Shown: in pieces, positions 40,456-47,816 of the stretch
Layout: each line of letters starts with the position of its first letter
Position numbering within the stretch: the first letter of the stretch is position 1
NCBI RefSeq assembly: GCF_022968135.1
Contig: NZ_JALJRA010000009.1
Span: 62,001-126,000 of the forward strand
Length of the DNA stretch: 64,000 bases
From: Pseudorhizobium tarimense
GTDB lineage: Bacteria > Pseudomonadota > Alphaproteobacteria > Rhizobiales > Rhizobiaceae
Reading direction: 5' to 3'
Made by a program: the position numbers and the translations under genes
Notes under the pieces: generated by a model
Told to the model about the DNA's origin: nothing
What the model saw: the letters and a program-made list of their open reading frames with translations, nothing else
Databases searched by the model: none

Positions 40456-40480
40456 AACGGACGAAGCTGAAGCTTGTTCC
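40456..40480 (-). promoter_or_regulatory. Consensus EcfG/RpoE2 promoter, GGAAC-N16-CGTT (minus), treZY
   Basis: On the minus strand GGAAC (40480-40476), 16 bases, CGTT (40459-40456): an exact match placed for treZ. Confidence 0.65.
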
Positions 40481-40569
40481 AGAGCCTGATTGGCCAGCTC
40501 TAAAGGGTAACGCCGCCGATCGAGGTCAGCCGCAGGATTGCAGTTTCGCCTCAAGGCTCTGTTCAATAA

Positions 40570-40601
40570 CAAAGCGGCCGCACCAGGTCTGGCGCGGCCG
40601 A
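40570..40601 (-). terminator. Terminator after the 47-aa gene
   Basis: CGGCCGC and GCGGCCG form a 7-bp stem; on the minus strand TTTGTTATT follows. It isolates the 47-aa gene from treZ. Confidence 0.6.
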
Positions 40602-40624
40602 TATCGCAAATAGGTATGGAAGCC

Positions 40625-40768
40625 TCAGCGGCCCGCATCGTCCTTCTTGTCCTTGACCTCCCGGCCATTTTCCTTGGCCTTCTTGTCGTCGCGGGCAAGC
40701 TCGTGCTCGACGACATCGCGCGAGCCTTCGGCCGGTTCCTGTTCGAGATGCGATCCGTTCTGCGTCAT
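40625..40768 (-). CDS. 47-aa highly charged small protein
   Basis: A 48-codon frame (MTQNGSHLEQEPAEGSRDVV.. ending KDKKDDAGR). It lacks Trp, Phe, Tyr and Cys and is very rich in Glu, Asp and Lys. An AAGGAGAAAG site precedes the ATG. An EcfG-type promoter is 26-50 bases upstream and a terminator 24 bases downstream, so it looks like a complete single-gene unit. Hydrophilin-like stress protein is an inference from composition; no family recognised. Confidence 0.72.
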   Translation of the reverse strand: MTQNGSHLEQEPAEGSRDVVEHELARDDKKAKENGREVKDKKDDAGR

Positions 40769-40793
40769 GTACTTTCTCCTTGCTCAAAGATCG

Positions 40794-40818
40794 AACCGCG
40801 ACGGGACGGATAGGTTCC
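40794..40818 (-). promoter_or_regulatory. EcfG/RpoE2-type promoter, GGAAC-N16-GGTT (minus)
   Basis: On the minus strand GGAAC (40818-40814), 16 bases, GGTT (40797-40794), in the gap between the phosphoesterase gene and the 47-aa gene. Confidence 0.55.
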
Positions 40819-40822
40819 TCAG

Positions 40823-41587
40823 TTACAGGTCGAGCAAGGCGTAGGGCTTGCCCGTCGGCTTTTCGATATGGGATGCGACATTGTAGACGGGCGCGCCGCC
40901 CGGTGTGCGGCCTTCATAGGTGCCGCGATGGGCGTGACCATGAACCACGGCGGTTACTGGAAAGCGGTCGATCGTTTCTGCCAGGCGGGACGAGCCAAGG
41001 AAGGGAAAGATCTCTGGAGGTTCGCCTGCGACGGTCTCAACGATCGGCGCGTAATGGAGCACGACCATTGCCCGCTCGGAGCGAACCTGCCGAAGCGCGT
41101 TTTCCAGCCGCATCGTCTCCTCAACGCTTTCGGCGACCATCGCCTTGATCGCAGGTTCGCCGAAGGAGCCCAGCATGTAGCGTCCGAAACCGCCGGCAAA
41201 CCCTTTTACCCCTGCAAAGCCGACGCCGTTGATCTCGACCGCCTGACCTTCCAGGATCTGGACGCCCGCGCCCTTGACGATGTCCTTGACCTCATCGACA
41301 TGGCCGCATTCATAGTCGTGGTTGCCAAGGACGGCGACCACGGGGATGGAGCAGGACCTGAGATCGTCGGCCAGCAATTCCGCTTCCTTCGGCTTGCCGA
41401 GGTCGGTCAGATCGCCGGTGAGCACGAGGATGTCGGCCTCCTGCGAGATTTCGGCGAAGAGATCCTTGTAGGACGCTGACCCTGTTTCCTTCACATGCAG
41501 GTCGCCCATGGCCGCGACCCGCTGCAGGCCCTTGGGCTTCTTCGTTTCGCTCTTGGCGTTGCCTTTCACGGATGCGGATTTGCCCAA
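40823..41587 (-). CDS. Calcineurin-like metallophosphoesterase
   Basis: A 254-aa metallophosphoesterase with a lysine/serine-rich N-terminal tail. The metal-ligand series is AAMGDLHV (about residue 28), LVLTGDLTDLG, VLGNHDYECGH, VVLHYAP and VVHGHAHRGT. Its first 22 bases overlap the end of the nucleotidyltransferase gene, implying coupled expression. Substrate not determinable; the class hydrolyses phosphomono- or diesters and nucleotides. Confidence 0.88.
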   Translation of the reverse strand: MGKSASVKGNAKSETKKPKGLQRVAAMGDLHVKETGSASYKDLFAEISQEADILVLTGDLTDLGKPKEAELLADDLRSCSIPVVAVLGNHDYECGHVDEVKDIVKGAGVQILEGQAVEINGVGFAGVKGFAGGFGRYMLGSFGEPAIKAMVAESVEETMRLENALRQVRSERAMVVLHYAPIVETVAGEPPEIFPFLGSSRLAETIDRFPVTAVVHGHAHRGTYEGRTPGGAPVYNVASHIEKPTGKPYALLDL

Positions 41588-42438
41588 GCCGAGCCTCCTT
41601 CTGCTGTTTCCTCTCTTTCACGGAGTTCGCCTTCGCCTCCGACATCGGCGAAGCCCCATTCCTTCACGTCGATCTCGAAGTCGACACGGCTGAACATGCG
41701 TCCGCGGCAGATCTTCATCTGCGGAAGCGGCAACTGGCGCTGCGCCTGCAGCCGGTCGAGGAGTTCGTCGAGCAGCCAGTCGGGGACCTTGTCGCGCTCG
41801 GTTGGGTAGATCCAGCGGAAGTTAAGGAGGTGGATCAGCAGCACCTCCCAGTGCACTTCCATGTGGTTGAGCAGGCGCTGCCAGTCGATCTGGTCATGTG
41901 CGCGCAGGATCACGTGGACGACGTCGCCGCCGTCATAGCGATGGCGCAACTGGACGAAGCATTTCGACCAGATCAGCTCAGTGGGCGCAATGATGCGAAC
42001 CGGATGGCCGTTCAGCGGCATCTGGCGCGCGTTGTCGAACCAGGCGTCGCCGATCGGCATGGTGCCGTTGGAGCCAGCAAAGATGACGTCAAAGAAATGG
42101 TTGCCGCGGATGACCTTGCCAAGCCAGCGATCATCCTCCACCGCGATCTGGTAGCCGCGCTGCTTGAAGTGGGCGAGAATGCGGGCATAGTCGCCGGCGC
42201 GGCAGAAGATGTCGAGATCCTTGGTCGGCCGCGTGATGCCGGTATAGGCGCTGACCGCATAGGTGCCGGCCAGCAGGAAGGGGATGCCGCAGGCGGCTAG
42301 TTCATCCAGCGCCTCCTGCACGAAGGCTTCGGCTTCGGCATCGACCAGCGTAGGTGATGCCTTGGCTTCCATCTGCGGCATCATTTCCATCTGATCGCGC
42401 GCAGGCTTTTCGGCAGGCGGTAAGAACTCGGCTTCCAT
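41566..42438 (-). CDS. Nucleotidyltransferase-fold protein
   Basis: A 290-aa protein. Its core has GIPFLLAGTYAVSAYTGITRPTKDLDIF (about residues 50-78; short forms AGTYAVSAYTG and KDLDIF), the pattern of the AbiEii/MNT-like nucleotidyltransferase superfamily with paired acidic residues in KDLDIF. A later part reads APTELIWSKCFVQLRHRYDGGDV. Such proteins can be toxins or housekeeping enzymes; no antitoxin-like partner is seen. It is coupled to the downstream metallophosphoesterase, and a weak EcfG-type motif lies upstream. Confidence 0.82.
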   Translation of the reverse strand: MEAEFLPPAEKPARDQMEMMPQMEAKASPTLVDAEAEAFVQEALDELAACGIPFLLAGTYAVSAYTGITRPTKDLDIFCRAGDYARILAHFKQRGYQIAVEDDRWLGKVIRGNHFFDVIFAGSNGTMPIGDAWFDNARQMPLNGHPVRIIAPTELIWSKCFVQLRHRYDGGDVVHVILRAHDQIDWQRLLNHMEVHWEVLLIHLLNFRWIYPTERDKVPDWLLDELLDRLQAQRQLPLPQMKICRGRMFSRVDFEIDVKEWGFADVGGEGELREREETAEGGSAWANPHP

Positions 42439-42462
42439 ATGTGTCTCCAGTATAGGCGGGTG

Positions 42463-42488
42463 AACACCTCCGGCCTTCCGCGGGTTCC
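42463..42488 (-). promoter_or_regulatory. Weak EcfG-type promoter, GGAAC-N17-TGTT (minus)
   Basis: On the minus strand GGAAC (42488-42484), 17 bases, TGTT (42466-42463), 25 bases before the nucleotidyltransferase start. One base off the consensus. Confidence 0.3.
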
Positions 42489-42498
42489 GCCAAAACGA

Positions 42499-42528
42499 TG
42501 ATCGGCCCCCGGGGGCGGGAGCCGATCA
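42499..42528 (-). terminator. Terminator after the 86-aa gene
   Basis: TGATCGGC and GCCGATCA form a perfect 8-bp stem with a G/C loop; on the minus strand TCGTTTTGG follows. Confidence 0.65.
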
Positions 42529-42549
42529 GGTGCCGAGGGAAGGCGGCGT

Positions 42550-42810
42550 TCAGCGCTCCGGATTGTCCGCATTGGCCAGCGCGCTGATGCTGCCGTCGTT
42601 GTTCTCGACGTCTTCGCGCTCATCCACGTCTTCGAGATCAGGCTTCACCAGATACGTATCTCCGCCGCCGAGGCGCGAAGCTTCCTTCACCGCGTCCTGA
42701 TTCGTCATGTCGGTCTGGGCGTGCAGCGCATCCTCGGAGCGCTCTCGGCCTTCGCGTTCAAAGCGGGCGGAGGCGTTCGAATTATCCGCGACCTTGTCCT
42801 TGGCATCCAT
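42550..42810 (-). CDS. 86-aa acidic hydrophilic protein
   Basis: An 86-aa protein (MDAKDKVADNSNASARFERE.. ending SALANADNPER) that is rich in Asp, Glu, Asn and Ala and has no Cys or Trp. The ATG at 42810 has a GAAAGGACATC leader. It is divergent from the DUF3008 gene, and each side has an EcfG-type promoter. Composition and promoter suggest a stress-induced disordered protein; no family recognised. Confidence 0.75.
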   Translation of the reverse strand: MDAKDKVADNSNASARFEREGRERSEDALHAQTDMTNQDAVKEASRLGGGDTYLVKPDLEDVDEREDVENNDGSISALANADNPER

Positions 42811-42842
42811 GATGATGTCCTTTCGTTCATGTCTGGCTGTCC

Positions 42843-42867
42843 AACCGCATGGCCGCGACTTGGTTCC
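42843..42867 (-). promoter_or_regulatory. EcfG/RpoE2-type promoter, GGAAC-N16-GGTT (minus)
   Basis: On the minus strand GGAAC (42867-42863), 16 bases, GGTT (42846-42843), 33 bases before the 86-aa gene start. Confidence 0.55.
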
Positions 42868-42878
42868 CGATCGCCGCG

Positions 42879-42903
42879 GGAACCAACGAACCGGTAACCG
42901 GTT
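42879..42903 (+). promoter_or_regulatory. EcfG/RpoE2-type promoter, GGAAC-N16-GGTT
   Basis: GGAAC (42879-42883), 16 bases, GGTT (42900-42903), 32 bases before the DUF3008 gene. It mirrors the minus-strand copy 11 bases away. Confidence 0.55.
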
Positions 42904-42935
42904 GGATTGACGGAACGAAACCAAGGAGCAAGACG

Positions 42936-43121
42936 ATGCCAGCCAAATCGAAGTCGCAGCAGAAGGCGGCAGGCGCAGCATTGGCCGCCAAGCGCGGTGA
43001 CATGAAGAAAAGCGACCTGAAGGGCGCCTCCAAGAGCATGGAGAAATCCATGAGTGAGAAAGATCTGCACGACATGGCGTCCACGAAACGCAAGGGCAAG
43101 CCGGAGCACGCGTCGCAGTAA
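42936..43121 (+). CDS. DUF3008-family small basic protein
   Basis: A 61-aa lysine- and serine-rich protein (MPAKSKSQQKAAGAALAAKR.. KSMSEKDLHDMASTKRKGKP). The start at 42936 has an AAGGAGCAAGACG leader and matches DUF3008 proteins, which begin MPAKSKAQQ; the frame extends upstream but is not family-like. These small proteins are typical stress-induced hydrophilins in alphaproteobacteria, with unknown biochemistry. Its promoter is of the EcfG type. Confidence 0.85.
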   Translation: MPAKSKSQQKAAGAALAAKRGDMKKSDLKGASKSMEKSMSEKDLHDMASTKRKGKPEHASQ

Positions 43122-43293
43122 CCCGCTGCGGCGCCGTCGGCGGCGACGGCTGCCACTCACGTGGCCGCGTGGCTTTCAACGCCTGCCGTTGCTATTCTAA
43201 GCTTTATACCGCTGCCGGCTGGTAATCTCTTATCCGAGTTGCCTCGCCGGCTTAGCCTGAACCATTAGGCCGCCACTTCACCGGAGGACGATC

Positions 43294-43524
43294 ATGCCGC
43301 CCGAAGAACTCGACAAGACACTTGCTGCCATGCCGCTTCGGGTGGGGACCTATGTTCCGGATGACCTGCTGGAAGATTGGTTCGCGCCGGGGACGGGCAT
43401 GAACCCGGTGAGCCGGGAAGCGCTGGACGCGGCCGAAGCCTACGGGCGCCGCTTCGAATGCGAGTTCAAGTATTACCCAGAGCGCCAGGAAGGCGTGTTC
43501 TGGAAATGGGTGCCGGCAATCTGA
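43294..43524 (+). CDS. 76-aa hypothetical protein
   Basis: A 76-aa soluble protein (MPPEELDKTLAAMPLRVGTY.. ending ERQEGVFWKWVPAI) with a GGAGGACG ribosome site. It is acidic and tryptophan-rich at the C-terminus. A strong terminator overlaps its last codons. No family recognised. Confidence 0.7.
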   Translation: MPPEELDKTLAAMPLRVGTYVPDDLLEDWFAPGTGMNPVSREALDAAEAYGRRFECEFKYYPERQEGVFWKWVPAI

Positions 43525-43540
43525 CGCCAGCACCCATTTT
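43504..43540 (+). terminator. Terminator overlapping the end of the 76-aa gene
   Basis: AAATGGGTGC and GCACCCATTT pair over 10 bp, with CGGC/GCC extending the stem; the TGA lies in the loop and Ts follow. Confidence 0.75.
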
Positions 43541-43576
43541 GGGCCTTCAGGTCTAGCTGCCGCGCCTCGGCAAGCC

Positions 43577-44095
43577 TCATGCGTAGCGGCTACGCAAGGC
43601 TTCGAAGCGACTGAGTTGCTCGGCGTTCAGTTCGCGTTGCTCGTCACGGCGGACGAAGACCTTGAACATGGCTGCGCCCTTCTCGTTCATGAACCAGACG
43701 GAGCAGGAGCGGCGGCCATGGAACTGGCGGTCGACGAAGGTGATCGAGGCGCAGTTCTCCTTGCGGATGTGACCGCCGATCGGGCTGTCGCCGTGAATGT
43801 TGAACCACCCGTGGCCTTCGGAGCCCTCCGGCAGGCTGCCTTCCGCCTCGAGCACGATATCGTCCGTGTGGACGATGAAGAGGACGTCACCCCAGCCCGT
43901 CATGTCGGACCAGATATTGGCGAACGCGTCCTTCGCTGCGATCACCGCTGCGCCCGCGGGCAGGACCTGCAGGATTTCGGCCGGCGTCACCTCGGCCTTG
44001 GCGGCCAGCGCTTCCACCACTCCATCGGGCTTTTCGGCCAGAGCGGCCAGAGCCCGCTGCCGTCGATCATCCGATGCTTGAGCCAAGGCACTCAT
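43577..44095 (-). CDS. hutX: Haem-utilisation carrier protein HutX/ShuX-like
   Basis: A 172-aa protein of the HutX/ChuX family, cytoplasmic haem-handling proteins. It shows the ALAEKPDGVVEALAAKAEVT start, then the beta core WGDVLFIVHTDDIVLEAEGSLP, GHGWFNIHGDSPIGGHI and SCSVWFMNEKGAAMFKVFV. The ATG at 44095 fits the family. It follows the IsdG-like gene by 10 bases and is divergent from hmuTUV, consistent with a role after haem import. Confidence 0.87.
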   Translation of the reverse strand: MSALAQASDDRRQRALAALAEKPDGVVEALAAKAEVTPAEILQVLPAGAAVIAAKDAFANIWSDMTGWGDVLFIVHTDDIVLEAEGSLPEGSEGHGWFNIHGDSPIGGHIRKENCASITFVDRQFHGRRSCSVWFMNEKGAAMFKVFVRRDEQRELNAEQLSRFEALRSRYA

Positions 44096-44105
44096 GTCCG
44101 TCGCC

Positions 44106-44453
44106 TCACGCTGCATCGGCCTTGCGCGCCCCGTTGCGGTCTTCGTGGATGATGACCTCGAACCCTTCGAAATGCGGGCCTGAAAGATATTCGACCTTGC
44201 CGCGGTTCTCTCCGGCCTTGGCGTGCGCTGCCCGGAACTGCTCCGACTTGGTCCACGCCTGGAAGTGCTCGAAGCTCTCCCAGACCGTGTGAGAAGCATA
44301 AAGGGTGTGGTCCTCCGCCTTGGCCCCCTTCAGCATGTGGAATTCCACATAGCCGGGCATTTCGGCGAGGCGGCCTTCGCGGCCTCGCCACATGGCCTCG
44401 AAGGCTTCTTCGTAGCCCGGCACCACGCGGAAGCGGTTCATCGCAATGTACAT
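44106..44453 (-). CDS. IsdG/HmuQ-like haem-degrading monooxygenase
   Basis: A 115-aa ABM-fold protein. MNRFRVVPGYEEAFEAMWRG, then PGYVEFHMLKGAK and the DHTLYASHTVWESFEHFQAW segment, resemble IsdG and rhizobial HmuQ (Asn near residue 6, Trp and His in the haem pocket). The GAGAGGGAT ribosome site lies 8 bases before the start. Haem degradation is inferred from the family and from position between hutX and hmuTUV. Confidence 0.8.
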   Translation of the reverse strand: MYIAMNRFRVVPGYEEAFEAMWRGREGRLAEMPGYVEFHMLKGAKAEDHTLYASHTVWESFEHFQAWTKSEQFRAAHAKAGENRGKVEYLSGPHFEGFEVIIHEDRNGARKADAA

Positions 44454-44523
44454 TTTTGCATCCCTCTCAAAAGTTTCCGTTGCCGCTCAAGATATCCATC
44501 GGCCTGCCTTGAAAAGCCGAAAA

Positions 44524-44546
44524 AACTTGTCTAGTCAACTCAAGTT
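44524..44546. promoter_or_regulatory. Inverted repeat AACTTG-N11-CAAGTT in the haem divergent promoter
   Basis: A perfect 6-bp inverted repeat centred in the 130-base gap between the IsdG-like gene and hmuT. It contains TGT-N9-TCA (44528-44542), one base from the RirA iron-responsive operator TGA-N9-TCA. On the minus strand its TTGACT could act as a -35 box. A likely iron or haem control site; the regulator is not shown. Confidence 0.45.
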
Positions 44547-44583
44547 ATAGCCGCTGTTGAAGGCGGAGAATGGTAGGGGCCTC

Positions 44584-45471
44584 ATGTTCAGATCCATATT
44601 TCCTCGCATCGTCGTCGCTTTCACACTAACGGCTGCAGCCTTCGCCGCTGCGCCCGCCGGGGCTTCCGAGGCTGGCAATCCTGCCGCACAGCGCATCGTC
44701 TCCGTCGGTGGCACCATCACCGAAATTCTCTACGCGCTCGGCGCTCATGACCGCCTGGTGGCCGTGGATTCTACTAGCTTCTATCCTTCAGAGGCGACGT
44801 CGAAGCCGGATGTAGGATATATGCGTCAGCTTTCCGCAGAAGGCATTCTAGCACAGAAGCCGGACCTTATTCTCGCCGAAGATGGCTCTGGCCCGCCGCC
44901 GGTGCTGGACATCCTGCGCGCCAGCGGCGTGCCAATGGTGCTCGTGCCGACCCCTGCGACGGCCGAGGGCATCCAAGACAAGATCCGTAACGTCGGCGAC
45001 GCTGTAGGGCTGGCTAAGGAAGCCGAGGCCTTGGCGGCGAAGACGGGTGCGGATCTTGAGCGGATCACGGAAGAGGTCGCTAAGCTGGATGTAGCCAAGA
45101 AGCGCGTGCTCTTCGTGCTGTCGCTGTCGAATGGCCGCATCATAGCAAGCGGAACTGGCACAGAGGCTGCCGCCATCATCGATATGGCCGGTGGCATCAA
45201 CGCCGCATCCGGCGTCTCCGGCTACAAGCCGTTGACGGATGAGGCGGTGATCGCCGCCAAGCCGGATGTGATCCTCGCCATGGCGCGCGGAGACCACAAG
45301 CTGACGCCGGAACAGGTTTTCGCCGTTCCCGCGCTGCAGGGAAGTCCTGCTGCCGCTGACCACTCGCTGATCAGCATGGACGGCCTGTTCCTGCTGGGCT
45401 TCGGTCCGCGGACTCCGGAGGCTGTCCGTGCACTTGCGACGCAGCTCTACCCGGGCGGGATCGGCGGATGA
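44584..45471 (+). CDS. hmuT: Haem ABC transporter substrate-binding protein HmuT
   Basis: A 295-aa periplasmic binding protein with a signal peptide (about residues 1-26). RIVSVGGTITEILYALGAHDRLVAVDSTS is the usual HmuT/BtuF start (short form SVGGTITEILYALG), then KPDVGYMRQLSAEGI and SGYKPLTDEAVIAAKPD. The ATG at 44584 starts the signal peptide. Delivers haem to HmuUV. Its stop overlaps the hmuU start by 4 bases. Confidence 0.93.
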   Translation: MFRSIFPRIVVAFTLTAAAFAAAPAGASEAGNPAAQRIVSVGGTITEILYALGAHDRLVAVDSTSFYPSEATSKPDVGYMRQLSAEGILAQKPDLILAEDGSGPPPVLDILRASGVPMVLVPTPATAEGIQDKIRNVGDAVGLAKEAEALAAKTGADLERITEEVAKLDVAKKRVLFVLSLSNGRIIASGTGTEAAAIIDMAGGINAASGVSGYKPLTDEAVIAAKPDVILAMARGDHKLTPEQVFAVPALQGSPAAADHSLISMDGLFLLGFGPRTPEAVRALATQLYPGGIGG

Positions 45472-46553
45472 GGTCGCTCGCTTTGCCGTTTCGCACAGAG
45501 GCTGACGGAGATCGCTCATCGCGTGGGATCATCGTCGTTGCCGGACTTGTCGTCTTGCTGTTTGCCGCTACGCTCGTCTCGCTCAGCAGCGGCCCGACAG
45601 GCGTTGGTCTCGGCGAGCTCTGGCTTTATGCGACCGGCAATGCCGCCAGCCTTCCTGCACAGGATCTGGTCGTGCTGGAGGCCGTGCGTTTGCCGCGGAC
45701 GGCGCTCGGAATCGTCGTCGGCGCCGGCCTCGCCGTATCGGGTGCAATGATGCAGGGTCTGTTTCGAAACCCGCTGGCCGATCCCGGCATTGTCGGCGTC
45801 ACCTCCGGTGCGGCATTGGCCGCTGTCGTTGCAATCGTTCTCGGTCCGACGCTTCTTGCACCCCTGACGATGATCCTTGGCAACCAGTTCCTGCCGCTGA
45901 TGGCGTTTTGCGGCGCGCTGGTGAACACCTGGGTGCTTTACCTGATTGCGACGCAGGATGGGCGCACCTCCACGACAGCGCTGATCCTTTCCGGTATCGC
46001 CATCGGTGCCTTGAGCGCAGCCGTCATGGGGCTGCTGATCTTCCTCGCCGACGATCGCCAATTGCGCGACATCACCTTCTGGAGCCTCGGCTCGCTCGGC
46101 GGCGCCACCTTCGGACGCGTCCTCTCGATCTTGCCCTTCGTCGCAGGCGTCATCCTCGTCATCCCGTTTGTCGCCCGCGGGCTCGACGCGCTGATCCTCG
46201 GCGATGCGGCGGCATTTCACATGGGGGTTCCGGTGCAGCGGTTGAAGAAGGTGGCGATCGTTGCCGTGGCGGCGGCATGTGGGTCAACCGTTGCCGTCGC
46301 GGGCTCGATCGGCTTCGTCGGCATCATCGTGCCGCATCTGTTGCGGCTCGTCATGGGGCCATCGCATCGCTTCCTGCTGATCGGTTCTGCGGTTGGTGGC
46401 GGTGCGCTGCTGCTCATTGCCGACAGCGTTGCGCGCACCGTCGCTGCGCCTGCCGAGCTCCCGATTGGTGTGGTCACGGCACTCTTCGGCGCGCCGGTCT
46501 TCCTGTTCCTGCTGCTCGGCAAGGGCGGTATTCTGATGAGGGACATGCCATGA
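45468..46553 (+). CDS. hmuU: Haem ABC transporter permease HmuU
   Basis: A 361-aa FecCD-family permease with about ten membrane spans. It has RLPRTALGIVVGAGLAVSGAMMQGLFRNPLADPGIVGVTSG (short form GAMMQGLFRNPLADP), the cytoplasmic coupling segment near VQRLKKVAIVAVAAACGSTV, and GSIGFVGIIVPHLLR. ATGA overlaps link it to hmuT upstream and hmuV downstream. Confidence 0.93.
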   Translation: MRSLALPFRTEADGDRSSRGIIVVAGLVVLLFAATLVSLSSGPTGVGLGELWLYATGNAASLPAQDLVVLEAVRLPRTALGIVVGAGLAVSGAMMQGLFRNPLADPGIVGVTSGAALAAVVAIVLGPTLLAPLTMILGNQFLPLMAFCGALVNTWVLYLIATQDGRTSTTALILSGIAIGALSAAVMGLLIFLADDRQLRDITFWSLGSLGGATFGRVLSILPFVAGVILVIPFVARGLDALILGDAAAFHMGVPVQRLKKVAIVAVAAACGSTVAVAGSIGFVGIIVPHLLRLVMGPSHRFLLIGSAVGGGALLLIADSVARTVAAPAELPIGVVTALFGAPVFLFLLLGKGGILMRDMP

Positions 46554-47332
46554 TTTCGGCAAAGGATGTCACCGTCGCTCGCTCCGGCAGGAAGCTGCTC
46601 AATGCGGTGGACATCCAGCTTCTGCCTGGGCGATTCACCATCGTGATCGGTCCCAACGGTGCCGGCAAGTCGACGCTGTTGAAAGTCATGTCCGGTGAAA
46701 TGTTGGCGAACGAAGGCGAGGTCACCTATTTCGGTGCCGCCGCTCATCTGCACTCGCCGGAGGAATTGGCGCGGCGGCGTGCCGTTCTGCCACAGGCGGT
46801 GCAGCTCGCCTTCCCCTTCACGGCGCTCGAGATCGTGCGGATGGGTTCCGTGGCACAGGGGTCGCTGCAGCCGACGGAGCAGGCGCGCAAGGCGCTAACG
46901 CGCGTAGGCTTACTTGGCTTCGAGGCGCGACCCTATCCCTCCCTCTCGGGAGGCGAGCAGCAGCGGGTGCAGTTCGCCCGCGCTCTGGCCCAGGTCCCGG
47001 AACCGGTGGTGGAGGGGATGCCGCGGGCGCTTTTGCTCGACGAGCCGACGGCGAGCCTCGACATCGGCCACCAGATCTCGGTCCTCGAGGTGGCGCGGGA
47101 GTTCGCTGATGCCGGTGGGATCGTCCTTGCGATCCTGCACGACCTGAACCTTGCCGCCGAATTTGCCGATCATCTTGTCGTGCTGGATCAGGGCAGGGTG
47201 GTGGACGAGGGAGCCTGCGTCGAGACCGTCAGCGACAGGACCATCGGCGGCGTCTACGGCATTTCCGGAGCGGTGGGGCGGCTACCGGCCGCACACATCC
47301 CGTTTGTGCTGCCGCAGTCGCGATATCGTTGA
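46550..47332 (+). CDS. hmuV: Haem ABC transporter ATP-binding protein HmuV
   Basis: A 260-aa ABC ATPase: Walker A GPNGAGKST (about residues 34-42), Q-loop region PQAVQLAFPF, signature LSGGEQQRVQFARAL, Walker B ALLLDEPTASLD and switch His in LHDLNLAAEFAD. The PEPVVEGMP insert is typical of HmuV. The start at 46550 overlaps the hmuU stop. The convergent DUF454 gene ends on the next base. Confidence 0.93.
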   Translation: MISAKDVTVARSGRKLLNAVDIQLLPGRFTIVIGPNGAGKSTLLKVMSGEMLANEGEVTYFGAAAHLHSPEELARRRAVLPQAVQLAFPFTALEIVRMGSVAQGSLQPTEQARKALTRVGLLGFEARPYPSLSGGEQQRVQFARALAQVPEPVVEGMPRALLLDEPTASLDIGHQISVLEVAREFADAGGIVLAILHDLNLAAEFADHLVVLDQGRVVDEGACVETVSDRTIGGVYGISGAVGRLPAAHIPFVLPQSRYR

Positions 47333-47695
47333 TCAGGTGCTAGGCTCAGGCCTTGTCACCACGAAGATTGCCGGAGCGATCATGACGGCTGCGACCAAGA
47401 CCGCGCGCCAGAACGGCGGCGATGTGCCGAACCAGAAGAAAGCGTAGCTAGCCGCCATCATGGTGACGGCCGCAATCTTCGCCTTGCGGGGGATGGCGCC
47501 CTGTTCCCGCCAGTCCCGCAGCGGCTTGCCGAATTTCGGATGGTCGAGCAGCCAGACTTCGAGCCGCGGCGAGGAGCGGGCGAAGCAGGCAACGGCCAGG
47601 ATCAGGAAGGGCGTCGTCGGCAGCACCGGCAGGAAGGCGCCGATCACGCCGATCGTCACGAACAGCCAGCCGAGGCTCAGGTAGATCGCGCGCAT
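47333..47695 (-). CDS. DUF454 (YbaN-like) membrane protein
   Basis: A 120-aa inner-membrane protein. The hallmark N-terminus (IYLSLGWLFVTIGVIGAFLPVLPTTPFLILAVACFARSSPR, short form GVIGAFLPVLPTTPFLI) is followed by LLDHPKFGKPLRDWREQGAIP and two more membrane spans at the C-terminus. Function not known. It abuts hmuV tail to tail with no terminator between. Confidence 0.88.
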   Translation of the reverse strand: MRAIYLSLGWLFVTIGVIGAFLPVLPTTPFLILAVACFARSSPRLEVWLLDHPKFGKPLRDWREQGAIPRKAKIAAVTMMAASYAFFWFGTSPPFWRAVLVAAVMIAPAIFVVTRPEPST

Positions 47696-47816
47696 GTATC
47701 AGATGTCCCCGAAGAAGCTGGCCTTCCTGCAGCGGCTCACCGCCTGCTGCAGCGCGTCAAGGATATGATCACCTGCCGAGGCGAAATCAATTGCCGGCCT
47801 GCGGAAGCTTGATGTG

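Noticed and set aside
40823-42438. The nucleotidyltransferase / phosphoesterase pair as a classic AbiE or MNT/HEPN toxin-antitoxin
   Set aside because: There is no AbiEi-like or HEPN partner, and a metallophosphoesterase is not a standard antitoxin; kept only as a speculative pair.
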